From: Kalaharituber pfeilii | Taxonomy: Eukaryota > Ascomycota > Pezizomycetes > Pezizales > Pezizaceae | Assembly: GCA_015179045.1 (NCBI GenBank) | Contig: WHUZ01000013.1 | Coordinates: forward strand, 1,054,001-1,118,000 | DNA: 64,000 nucleotides | Direction of reading: 5' to 3' | Shown here: piece by piece, positions 10,525-21,304 of the stretch | Layout of the letters: each line of letters starts with the position of its first letter | Position numbering within the stretch: position 1 is the first letter of the stretch | Position numbers and translations under genes: made by a program | Notes under the pieces: generated by a model | Database searches by the model: none | Seen by the model: the letters and a program-made list of their open reading frames with translations, nothing else | What the model was told of the DNA's origin: nothing

Positions 10525-12594
10525 ATGCAGATTACTCCTTCATAGGTTGACTACTCAAATGTGTTTCCTTTTTTTCGATTTTTCCTATTGTTTTTCGTTC
10601 TATCCAGAAGTTTATTATTTCCCATTCTGAATATCAAGGGAGCTGGGGTACGTGGGAGCTCCAGACGGACTTGGCTTATAATATAGTCGGCGGAGGAAGC
10701 CTGGCTGGGTTGAATTATAAATTCCAAAGCAAGGAGGGGTACCTCTTAAATAACAAGCAATTGGTAGGTGCATGGGGCTTGTGGGCGTATGTGGGTACAG
10801 GGGGTTCGGTGTGAGGAGTGAGCTTTCTGTTCACGCTGCAATTTTTCTTATTCTATTTTCTTTTGCCTATGATACCTTCTGAATTTATTCTGTATTACGG
10901 ATTCATTGTTAAGGCGTGGTTGTCTTATTCGTACATGGCTTCAGAATTTGTAAGGAAAACTCAGGGGCAGAGGTAAGAAAAGGGAAGCAGAAAAGGGTGG
11001 GAAACGTGAGGGAGTGTCGATGATGGCTGGTATAAGTGGTAGGAGGAACGCTTTTTCACAGCCACTCAACACAATGATTCCTCTGCTGGGATGTCGCAGG
11101 AGGGACAAGTACAGGGAATGAGTGGGTAAACAACGAGTATACTCCACTCCTGATTGCTGGCTAATGTAGAGTACATATGAAGCACAGAACATCCGGAAAG
11201 AGTAAATCGTTTGTAGATTTAGACGTGGGTGTCAATCGTTACCCTCATATGAATGCATATTGCCTTGGACCCACGAAATGTCAGAAGAAAAAAGAGGAGT
11301 CTGGGCACGAGAACAACAGTAAGGTATTGCTAATATGCTCTTGTGCGTAGACTGCCATTTGCATCTTCGACATATCATTATGTACTTATGTCAGCTTCCA
11401 GAATTCTCAAAATATGGCTAGTAGTTGTCTACCTCCTGGGCAAGAGTACGGCGACTCGGTGGGACCCTTCCTGTAGGTGTCTGTAGGATGAGTGTGGACT
11501 GAAGAATAAATATCTTGAGCTGAGGATACCCTTTGCTCTTGTGTCCGTGATACTCTCCAAGCTGGCTGTACGACCGTGCTGCATCAACGCAACAATCATT
11601 ACGCTATTCCCTTCATTCGCTTCAGGGATGATGAGACCATCCTTCGAAAGTGCTGCGGGTTGATTAACAAGTGCTCGTCTTGTTAGCGTTTATCTTCGAG
11701 GTCTTTTTCGTACCATTGTGTCCTCTTAATCACGGTGCCTTGGACACACTGTCATAAATCAAAAGGTCATGACATCCACTGATCTGGATAGAAGATAAAG
11801 ACGCATGCTTCTGGAAGAACATGCAGGTCATGTTGAGGGATTTGACTAAAGGCGCGTCATGCTCGCGTTGCTCGTGCCGCGTCTAGTTTGGCGCCAATAA
11901 TAAATTGCTAGGCTGGACCCAACAAGTGTGTTTCTCACAAGGTCAACTACTTGTATGATGATATGATATGTACAAGGTCTACTTTTAGTAAGCCTCCACC
12001 AGGCGATGCGGGTATGTCTACAACTGGGAGACTCAAAGACAAGTAGCCGTCCGCCCGTCCACAATGAAAATGTGAAACTTTAAAGAGAACAAAAAGAAGA
12101 CAAAAACAAGAAGCAAATTATGTTCTCGCTACCGTATTCACTCACTTAAGAGGTAAAACACAAACGCGCGCTAGTGCGGTCTTGGCAGAGCTTCAGGCGC
12201 TATTAATCGCGCTAGCACACTCTTTGGTGCAATATTGGTATTACTAAGTACAGGAATGCAGAGCTAATCTCTAGTAGTCTCATGCCAGGACCCTCTGGCT
12301 GCTAAAATCTCCAGCTTCTCCATTTTTACCTCTACTCTGTAACGGAGGTGGTAAATGCAGAGAATTACCACCCGCCAGGCCAAAAGACACCTGACTAGTG
12401 ATGCTCGCTAGTCTTCTACGTAGCTCATATAGCTATTGTGCGACTGTGACACATGCGCATTGCATTTTTTGCATTTTTTCCTTCCACCTGGTGACCCCGT
12501 GTATCATTACTCATATACTACCCTTTGGGCTATGACAAGACTAAATATAAAATAAAGGAATAAAGATGCACAGTAAAATAGCATACCATGCTCT

Positions 12595-12651
12595 GTTCTC
12601 GTATCCAGACTCTCTTATTTAAGCATGCCAAGAGAGTCTAGGTACGAGAAC
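12595..12651. repeat. Foldback hairpin with 22 bp arms
   Basis: GTTCTCGTATCCAGACTCTC (arm 12595-12616) is followed after a 13 base loop by its near-perfect reverse complement (12630-12651). A few mismatches lie in the middle of the arms. It lies inside the composite element. Confidence 0.7.
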
Positions 12652-12716
12652 AACCATGCTCCCACTTCTGCTACATTAAGGAAATTTTTTTTTTTTTTTA
12701 AAGAAAAAAAAAAAAA

Positions 12717-13164
12717 ATATCATTACTCACATGCCGCCCTGTGGGCTATGGTGAGATTAAGTACATGAGGAAGTAAAAAGGAATAACAAAGGCGAAGAAG
12801 GAAAAGAAATAACCAAGTGTTGTCAAATGAATCCAACAGGCCAGGCCAGGCCAACAGAAGGCCTGGACTGTGAAATTCTAGGCCTGGCCAGGCCTAAGCC
12901 AATCAGGCTGGTCCAGGCCAACCAGGCCAGTCTAGACTATTCAGGCCAGCCCAGGCCATTCAGGCCAATTAAACGAATCCCTCTACAGCTATCCAGGTAA
13001 ATTAAGGCCAGCGTTTACCAGATTGTTTGAGTATTTAAATGAGTAGAATCTTCCATATATCTAGATTTTTAAACAGCAGCGGTCTACGACTTAAGTCAAG
13101 TATGTATCATATACCTAAATCCTCACCATAGCCCACAGGGCGGCATACGAGTAATGATATTTAA
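12717..13164. repeat. Nested inverted repeat with A/T homopolymer edges
   Basis: ATATCATTACTC followed by TGCCGCCCTGTGGGCTATGG at about 12717-12755 recurs as its reverse complement at about 13124-13160. Both ends are bordered by A or T homopolymers of 12-18 bases. A third, more diverged direct copy lies at about 12502-12535. This fits a smaller element inserted within the larger one. Confidence 0.7.
12838..12972. repeat. AGGCC/GGCCT word cluster
   Basis: About a dozen AGGCC, GGCCAGGCC and CAGGCCAAT-like words are packed into about 130 bases in both orientations, making many small palindromes. Most words contain the GGCC palindrome. The DNA on either side lacks them. Confidence 0.8.
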
Positions 13165-13522
13165 AAAAAAAAAAAAAAAAGTATGTATTACACTTTATAT
13201 TCAAGTATATATACTAACAAATATTTTAGAAATGACGGACCTTCCAGATAATATAACAGGCAGGACTCAATTCTTCAATGATGATACCTAATGGACGACT
13301 GTCAATTACTGATAGTGGAAATATCCAGGACTATTAAAATCTAATAGTCTTCTACTTCTGCACTCAGATCCTTCATAATATCAGTTCTCTGTGGTACTGA
13401 GGTTAGCATCGCGGTAATTCGGGGATCATCACGTGTCCTTGCGTAATACACGCGCACTGGCGCTAAGAGGCTTGCCAAGACTGCCATAGCGCGCGTTTGT
13501 GTTTTACCTCTTAAGTGAGTTA

Positions 13523-13931
13523 CTTATTTGAAGCAATCAGTTGTGCGCCCATCCCTCAAGCCGCACCGTAGGAACCTTATTGAATTGGCAGTTTAGAGAT
13601 ACTTACCTGCAAGGCAAAACCCTTGTTAGCGCCTCACCCCCCCCCCCCACCCTCCGCAAGACTTCTCCCTCATCGACACAACCACGCTTTTCTCTCATAC
13701 GACAAACCCTCGCATCAACACATCTCACCTATATCAGAGCCTTATACATCAACTCAGTTCATCCGCCCAAGGCATCTCACTCTGCGCCCTTGTCCGTGGC
13801 AACTCTGCGGCTATCTCATTTACTGGCTGTTTTAGCTAGCCGGAGAAGCGTGACAGTTTGTTTCAACCTCCGCAGGGGTATTTCCGCAGTGATTTTTTTT
13901 TCGGTTGCGGTATAACCGGCTCTCAGCAACC
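13523..13931 (+). promoter_or_regulatory. Upstream region of the ubiquitin protease gene
   Basis: About 400 bp between the right end of the inverted-repeat element and the start codon at 13932. It includes a run of C residues near 13640 and pyrimidine-rich stretches common in fungal 5' regions. Because the element ends about 410 bp upstream of the ATG, it may form part of the promoter. This is inferred from position only. Confidence 0.35.
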
Positions 13932-16101
13932 ATGGGTCCGCAACTTTTTTCATCGGTTTTTGGTCTCCCCAATACTATACAGCAAACTGGGCCATCACCA
14001 CTACAGGTCCTGTTATCTACACCAGTACAGTTTGTGAAGGAGTCTGTACCACCATCTGTGAAGCGTGGGGCTTCCAACGATCTACTTGAGAATGCCCCTA
14101 AAAGACGGAAAGTCATGAGTCTTGCAGAATACAAGGCTCGAAAGGCGGGAACAGAGTATATAAGCCCTTTATCGAAAGATGGTGCAATTAAGGAGGAAGG
14201 TACTTTTCATCGGAATGGAATAAAAAATTCTAGTGAGGTTGGAGTGAGTACGGGAGAAAGGGTTTGTAGATATATCAAAAAGGCGCATCAGCACTATTGC
14301 TCATATTTGTTGCAGATAGCTTCAACATCCGAGAACTCCTCTGAATGTTCCACGCCAGAGCGTGAAACTCAGGCAGTTCCCCATGTGAGTCCCAATTTTA
14401 TGTTACAGCCTTGCTGTCATAAACTGTATACTGACTTTGACTTAAGATAGGGATTCCTGGAGCTGAAATTGAAGCAGAAACGAAGAAAGCAACAAATGAT
14501 GTTAAAGTTCTGGTGCCCGTTGTTGCACAAGATCAGAGCGAAAAACCTAGGCCCGAGGCTGCTTCCATTGTTCAGGAACCATTTAAAGAGGATGTAGCTT
14601 CTGTATCTGGGTCATCAGAAATCTCCAAATCTCTGAAGTCCCCAGAAAATTCACGGAAGCGTTCGTGCGAAGCGTCTTCAGAGGAGTCGCAAACACCTTT
14701 AAAGAAGGCAAAGACTGAGAAAGTAGAGAGTGCCATACCAAAGAAAACGCAGATGAATGGGTCCCCTCTGGTTAATAATCAGATTTTAAATACATCACTA
14801 CTGCAAACCAAGGTAAACATATCGGTTGATAAGGTCAATAAGGTATGAAACATCTCATTTCTTTATGCTTGATATGGGTCCTAAACCTTTTCTAGAATTC
14901 CGAGAAATTCTGGAAAGAATTCCCGCTCAGCCATGATCGGCTTGTAGCAAAAGGCATCAACAACAAGGGTTTGTGGTGTTATAGAAACTCTGTCATCCAG
15001 GCACTGGTGCATGTTCCTGCCATTTTCGACTTTCTCACTAATCAACACACGCAGGAGAAGTGTATGTAATTGCGTCCTACCCTTTCAGTGTGTCTCTGTT
15101 AATGTTTTTGTAGGTCCGCAACCAGGCAAAGGCTGTATCTGCTGTCTTTTGAGAGTCTTCACCAGAAATCACTTTGGTGATGAAAGAGCTACAAATAATA
15201 AACAGAGAACCTTGGAAATGATTGACAAGAGTATAACATTTCTTCATCTGATGTTTCGGATTAATCACTAATAACCACATAGTCCTCGGCGGAGAATTCG
15301 CGAGAACCGGATTTCGGCATGAGCAACAAGATGCCGATGAATATGTAGTTCATTTGCTTGACAAGGCTGTAGAGCAATTGAAAAAGTGAGCCCTCGCTTT
15401 AATTAACACTTAGGTTTTGATGATCCTAACCCACTGTAGTGGAAAGAAGAACATCAAGACTCCACTGGAGGATCTCTTAGAGATTACGACCACGCAGAGT
15501 GTGGTGTGCCGCAACCCCAAATGCAAACATCGGTCTCAAACCAAATCCCGTAGTAATAGTGTACGGGCGAAAATGCCACGTGCTCAGCAGATTGTGCAAT
15601 TAGACGGCTTAGTCAATGATTTGACAGCTCCTGAGATCATCAAGGATTACAAGTGTGAGAAATGTGGAAAGTTGGGGGCAACGATTAAGAGAAAGTTTGC
15701 AGAATTACCACCAGCGTTGATGGTACATGTTAACCGTGGTGGCAAACCGAACTTCCGTGGACAAGCGATCAAGCTTAACAATTGGCTTCAATTCGAACCT
15801 GAAATGACTCTTGAGACTAATGATGGGGAATTACACCAGTACGAGCTTAGGTCTGTGGTATCTCATATTGGGCAATCGCTCAACAGTGGGCATTATGTCT
15901 GCTTTGGACGCAATCCAAACGGGAGTACCTGGTCAATGTGTGACGATAGTAACGTAAGTATCATCAATTTCGCAATGTATCTAACTTCATCAATCTAACA
16001 TTACGCAATAGGTTTCTACAATTCCTGAATCCAAGTTCAGGGGTGGCAAGGATGGAAAGCCTCGCTTTTCAGCCTACATCCTCATGTATGCAAAGACTTA
16101 G
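13932..16101 (+). CDS. Ubiquitin-specific protease (USP, peptidase family C19)
   Basis: Removes ubiquitin from proteins. Exons are read as 13932-14243, 14316-14384, 14447-14842, 14896-15061, 15114-15230, 15283-15385, 15440-15953 and 16012-16101, all phase-consistent. The first 300 or so residues are disordered and basic, with KRRKVMSLAEYKARK near residue 60. The Cys box reads NNKGLWCYRNSVIQAL, with the catalytic Cys in WCYRNS. QQDADEYVVHLL is the usual QQDAxE motif. A zinc-ribbon-like pair CRNPKC and CEKCGK follows, and the His box is HIGQSLNSGHYVCFGR, ending in FSAYILMYAK. The catalytic domain is short (about 320 residues). The first intron is 72 bp with no in-frame stop, so its retention would add 24 residues. 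Substrate cannot be inferred from sequence alone. Confidence 0.9.
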
Positions 16102-17253
16102 ACAGCATACACTAGGTGATTTTCTGCTAGTGACAAAACTATAGGTGATCAAGTTTTATAGAGCAGTGGGAAGCTGTACCTTAACTGGGGGTGTCATTTT
16201 TGTTTCGTTTTCATGCATATTGAGAGTTTCTTGTAGAAAACTATCAGGGTGGGAATCTGCACTGGCTTTACCTCTACTTGTTTGGCTTTCACAGGAGTTC
16301 GGTTTACAAAAGTCTTTCTGGGTTTGCGCTTCATATTTCAGGTTGCTGGCTGGGATTAGGATTTGGTGGATTGGTGGATCAAGCAGGATGGGGCAAAGGA
16401 ACATGGGGGAATGGTCAGGGATGAAGGGGTGGGTTTTGTGGGAGGACAGTAAATAGAAATATTCTCTAGGCAGGAGGCAACAACATCAATAGTCTCTGGG
16501 TGAGGTCTGAATAGATGGATTAACTGGAAGTTTAAACTGGGAACAGGCATGGAGTGGGTCTGATGAAGCGAAAGAGGCGGGGACTTTGTTTTTGCAATTT
16601 CATTACATATATCGTCGCCTCACACAGTCGAGCCTTATGTACTGTAGAGTACACTGCAGTTCTACTATGGGTGCCTCCATAGGCGGCGTCACTGCCACAC
16701 GCCACGCCACGCCACGCCACGTGCGCTCCTCGAACCTCGGTCATCGCTGTCTCACCACACCTCTGCCAGGGACCGACCCCCCCCGAGTCGAGAGTGAGCA
16801 CGATATCCGCTCAGCTTCTCCCCTCCATCCCCTTCGCCCGCAAACGCCCGGCAAGCCTAACTAGACTCCCTCCAACCAGAACTGGTCTCTTACTGAGAAT
16901 CCTGGTTGGTTCGGGCTTCTTGGTGAATATTGACCCCTCCAGCGTTTTGGCTCGCATATCCCCTTCAGCTCTTCCCACAACAACACAGAGCACAACGGCA
17001 AGAGGAGAGCCTGCTGTTGCAGCCTTATTCCACACGCTCAACAAGTGAGAACTGGCATTGCTTATTATTTCCCTCTACAATTTAAGTCGCAAAAGCAAAG
17101 CATATTGGACCGCCGCGACAGCGACATTCCATTAACAATTCATCTGATCTGCGAGGATCTATCACTAAGCAGTTGCACTGTCTGCGCTGCAGGTGGAATA
17201 ACAGCAACGGACTAAAAAAATTACAGCAAACTAAACAATACGCATACTCGACG
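16102..17253. other. Intergenic region between the protease gene and PEX16
   Basis: About 1.15 kb without a supported gene. It contains a short CACGC tandem (ACGCCACGCCACGCCACGCC near 16698-16720), C-rich tracts near 16775, and presumably the 3' UTR of the protease gene and the promoter of PEX16. Open frames on both strands here are short and unrelated to known families. Confidence 0.5.
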
Positions 17254-18640
17254 ATGACTTCGCACGGTACAGTAGCGGCTTCTGGTAATGGAGGTGGACT
17301 TCGACTTCTTCACTTGTACGGTGATTTTATCACGAAGAATGCTAGCGCGGTATCGCAAATTGAGTCAGCGCTGCGGAGTTTGACCTATATCGTACCTGGT
17401 ATAATTCCCGAAAGCTACAATCTTTTTTTGTGAAAATCAAGGCAATGCTGATGTGTTGAAAATTCGAAGTAGCACGATTCAAGGACGTTGAACTGGCTTC
17501 CGAGTCACGTAAGTCACAAGTCACTCACCCTGCAACAACAAACAACCCTTTCGCTAAAAATGACGGTGGGATACAGTTCACAGCGGAATCCAGCTTCTGT
17601 CGCTCTATCATGACTCCCTCCTCGGCCACGCCATCTCCCAGCACTCTAATCTTCCCGGCGCAAAACCAACCCCACATAACAGGTACACTCGCTTCTGGAC
17701 GCAAAAGTCGCCAACGTACAAGCGCCTTGCGCTTATTGTGACAATGATCCAGTATACTGAATTGTTATGGGAAATGACCGCGCGGCGCCGCGGTGAGAAG
17801 ATTCGGTGGAATGTGGTCATTGTGCTTGAGGCCGTGAAAGCACTGTGCAGGCTGTGCTTGCTCAAATTGACAGATGGAAGGCCACTACTTACCCCGCCGT
17901 TGCCAGAGCGGGAAATTGACCCCGCGATGTTGGCGTCGGAGCCTACTGGACATTCATCCAATCCCTCGGCATGTCCGTCGGGATACACTTCGGCCGCGTC
18001 TGAGACTTCAAGCCCTTGCGCTTCACCGCCACCCGAACCATGGAAGATGCCGCGTACAGGGCTCTCCCTCCCATCTTTACCTAGTTCGGCAAATATTAGC
18101 CAATACTTACTTTCCAAGGTGCTGACCGCGGAGGACATTAAGCCCCCAATTCAACTTCTGCACCGCGTGCGTGGGACTGGGTATGTAGCCGAAGTGCTGC
18201 ACATATTGCGCCCGGTTATATATGCTGTGGCAATGAGGAAGTGGGCGCATGATAAGAAGAGCTGGAGACCGTGGTTGTTGGGCTTGAGCGTGGAATATGC
18301 TGCGAGAACGCTAGCGAAGAAGGATTTGAGCGAGTCAGTGCCGGGCGGATTGAAGGGGTTGACAGCGCTCGAGAGGGAGGAGCTGAAGAGGAGGGCTATG
18401 GCGATTGGGTGGTGGAGTATGAGGGGGGCATTTTATGAGAATGTTACTGGGTAAGTTGTGCTTCCAACACTTCATAATTCTTGACATGGTGGCATAATTT
18501 GACTGATAATGTTTAGCCCATGGTTGAGGAGCCTTGTAAGAAGGTTAGAGGGTCAGCCGGTAATTGGACTGATGGCCGGGCTGGTTGAGGATTACCAGTA
18601 CTTGTGGGACAACTACTATTTCTCGACTGCGACGCTATAG
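17254..18640 (+). CDS. PEX16: Peroxisomal membrane biogenesis protein Pex16
   Basis: Pex16 helps to insert or sort peroxisomal membrane proteins and, in filamentous fungi, is linked to peroxisome and Woronin-body formation. Exons are 17254-17398, 17473-17508 (36 nt), 17577-18450 and 18517-18640, giving 392 residues, normal for the family. Recognisable blocks in order are RFKDVELASES after the short exon, HNRYTRFWTQKSPTYKRLAL, MIQYTELLWEMTARRRGEK, EAVKALCRLCLL and PLPEREIDPA, then LRPVIYAVAMRKW, SWRPWLLGLSVEYAAR, LTALEREELKRR and the C-terminal VEDYQYLWDNYYFSTATL. Several of these are the hydrophobic segments placed in or near the peroxisomal membrane. The start codon is preceded by GACG and begins a short polar leader. 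The 3' end of the gene lies about 1.65 kb from the convergent Rab gene. Confidence 0.95.
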
Positions 18641-20292
18641 GGTGTTGGAAAAACCATCGGCTTACTTTTTTCCGTGTCTCTCGCTAAGGTTCTGTGTAGC
18701 CAACGATTTTCAAAATTTTTCTTTGATACCCTTGCTATCCCCACCCACCAAAAGAATAGGAATCGGATGACTTCGGACCACCATTTGAAGCAATTTTAAT
18801 ACCCTTAAATCTCGTAGCTATCAATTTCCTATTCCACGCTACCTGTCATCTCCCTATATTGATGCTTTCCGTCTTGAACTCTAACCAACTCCTCTACTTT
18901 CACCTATTGCTTCAAAGAGTAGTGATGAAGTTCAAGCTACACGCAGACGCCAGCCGTCTTTCCTTTGTATTTTTTTTTTCTTTTTCTCCCCTTTTCTTCC
19001 CTACCCTGTCCTTATCTCACTGAATTTTCCTTCCCTCACCATTGCTTTGCCAATCTTTGATGTTCATCACAGATTTTTCTCATTTTTTCATCCTTTTTTG
19101 GTCCTAGTAACGAATTGAACATATTTGCTTCCTCCGTTTAAAATTAGCGATGGTAGCACTGGGTTGGGGAAGGAGAAGATTGGGTAGTTGATAACGGATA
19201 GGATAACGGGGAAAAAATTGGGTGTAGGCGGAGTGAGGGCGCCAGGCGCTGGTCGTTTTCTTTTGTTCTTTTCTATTTTTCCCCTTCTTTTATCCCTCCT
19301 TGTCCTCAATTGCGATATCAATGGTTTTTTTTTTTCTATTTTTATTTTTATTTTTATTTTTATTTTTTTTTGTGTGTGTGTTTGCGTTTTGTGCGTGTAT
19401 CATGTGTAATTATTTTGTAACTTTTTATAACCTTCTTTTGGTATTGTCTGAGGGGGCGAATAATGATTATGTTGTTGTGTAGCTGGTGTGTGGCTTGAGT
19501 TCGATTATTTTGTTAGTGGCCTTGAAGGATAAATGCCAATCTTAGATGATCATCCTTTTGAGTGAGCTTTTGTAATTGGCCTAACACTACTTTGAGAGTC
19601 ATCTGGAGGAGGGATGAACGTGATGGGCAAGCTTTTATTTCATGTGTATTAGGAAGATATCCGGCATTACCCTGAAGATACAGCTTTCTAACTCCATTCG
19701 AACTGCAAGAGCAGGGCGACGCTGGACTTCTCGGTATGTGAAGGTAATCACAGTGATGATTAACGACGTATTCACTTTGGCTGTATATATTATTCGTGAA
19801 AAAGAAACACTCAAAACATTTTGTTTTTAATCAAATATTAAAGCAATTCCGTAATTATATTACAAAACGGGTAACAGAAATTTACGCCGGGGGGGGGGTG
19901 GAAGAAGGGGGAGGAGAGGAGAGCTCTAAGAAGCTAACATGGTTAGTCTGTTTTTTTTAATCCCTCAAAAAAGAAAAAAGGAAAACCATGAACATGTTGA
20001 GGAAACATGGCGGCTATTTGTAAGCGGAGCCAGAAATGGGGGGAATGCCATGTCACATGCATGAAGGGTAATGGGGATTAATGAAGGGAGGAGGAAAGGA
20101 AAAGGGGGAGGTGAAAAGATTGAAAGGCAGCATAGAGTACAGAGAGGAGGTGGGGATATGGTGGATAAAATACAATGCGGGATGTCCACAGAAGGAGAGG
20201 TGCAGGAAGGGTTTATGCACGAATTGCAAGATGAGTTACCCTGATGATTGGATACCCTTACGCACCCAATGACGGTACGACGTGGACTCAAA
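18641..20292. other. Convergent intergenic region between PEX16 and the Rab gene
   Basis: About 1.65 kb between two genes that point at each other, so it should contain both 3' UTRs. It includes a (TTTTA)n microsatellite at about 19335-19368 and a G run near 19890. No gene is supported. Confidence 0.5.
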
Positions 20293-21304
20293 TCAGCAAC
20301 AGCCCCCAACCACCCCTATTTTCCCTCCAATCCTCACCGTCTGATCCATTCCCTTCCCCTTGCCTCCTGGCCCTTTTACTCCACTTGTCCTCCCTCCCAC
20401 AACTACCCTGCCGTCCTTAATCCTCTCATATATCTCCCTCGCAACCGCTACAAACGCCTCTTCAACCCCTTCCCCGCTCTTAGCGCTGGTTTCCACAAAG
20501 TATTTAATTCCATGCTGCTCCGCCCAGGCACGGGCTTCAGCTTCAGTGACTTCTCTTCGGGGCTTCTTCTTCAGCTGTGCCAACCCAGACGCCGGCGCAG
20601 TAGTATCTGTACTAGACGTTGTATCTTGCTCCGCAGTATCCTCTCCATCCTCCCCGTCTACTAAATCTTTTTTATTCCCTACCAAAATCACTGACACTCC
20701 GCCACCCTCCCCTACCCCACCTCCGCTGTCCCCCGCATACCCCTCCCCAGCGGCCCTCATCAGTTCTTCCAACCACGCACCCGCCGAGCGGAACGTCTCG
20801 CGCCGTGTAACGTCATACACTATGATCGCACCTGCACACCCCCGGAAGTAGCTGCGGGTTATGGATCGGAAGGTTTCTTGGCCCGCGGTGTCCCAAATTT
20901 GAAGTTTAATGCGAGGAATTTTTTCGGGTGTATCGGTGGTGGTGGTGGAGGGAAGGGGCGGGATGGGGATGACGCGGCTACCGAATTCGACGCCGATGGT
21001 CACGTTATGGTCGGGCTGGAAGCGGCCTTCGCAGAGTCGGATAGTGAGCTGGTGAACAAGGGAGTTAGCAGTTTGTTCACGGAAGGACATGCACTCCATA
21101 GTAAGTGCCGAATAACCCACAGAAGTTTTACCGCATCCACTGTCACCTATGTTCACGACTTTCTATAACCTCCGCAAGGATCTCCCATCAAGAATCAGCG
21201 AATGCCCCAGAAACACCCTACCCGCTAATTACCCGTTCATTTCCTTGAGCTTCGTAACAATATCCGACGACACTCACCGCGATGTAGTCCCACGGCTGAG
21301 ACAT
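20293..21304 (-). CDS. Rab-family small GTPase (Rab2/Rab4/Rab14-like)
   Basis: A membrane-traffic GTPase. Minus-strand exons are 21304-21278 (MSQPWDYIA), 21162-21121 and 21048-20293, giving 274 residues. The P-loop GDSGCGKTS is split from switch I by an intron. Other motifs are FQPDHNVTIGVEFG (switch I with the conserved Thr), WDTAGQETFRSIT (switch II, as in Rab2/4/14), NKKD (G4) and ETSAKSG (G5). The C-terminus GGCC carries a double-cysteine prenylation site. The protein is longer than usual (Rab proteins have about 205-220 residues), with insertions after the switch I strand (about 18 residues including PPLPSTTTTDT), around GYAGDSGGGVGEGGG, and after NKKDL (about 35 acidic and Thr-rich residues). 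These lie at surface loops, so the GTPase fold should be kept. Exact subfamily is uncertain. Confidence 0.9.

Larger units (their letters stand above)
9068..12138. other. Gene-poor region downstream of CENP-C
   Basis: About 3 kb without a convincing gene. It holds a (TTTTA)n microsatellite at about 9354-9410, a tRNA-like B-box sequence on the minus strand near 10215-10230, and an isolated GC-rich reading frame at 10362-10524. Sequences near 10600-11800 look like unique AT-rich intergenic DNA. Confidence 0.55.
12139..13522. mobile_element. Composite inverted-repeat element, about 1.4 kb, non-autonomous
   Basis: The left end at about 12141-12200 (CTCACTTAAGAGGTAAAACA, then CAAACGCGCGCTAG and GTCTTGGCAGAG) is repeated as a reverse complement at about 13460-13520. 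The outer 35 bases match almost perfectly and similarity continues inward for about 70 bases. No transposase reading frame is present, so the element would have to be mobilised in trans. Flanks show no clean target duplication by eye; the outer bases are TCA on the left and TTA on the right. Inside are a foldback hairpin, nested inverted copies of a shorter repeat, and a cluster of AGGCC words, so several insertions seem to be stacked here. Confidence 0.65.
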
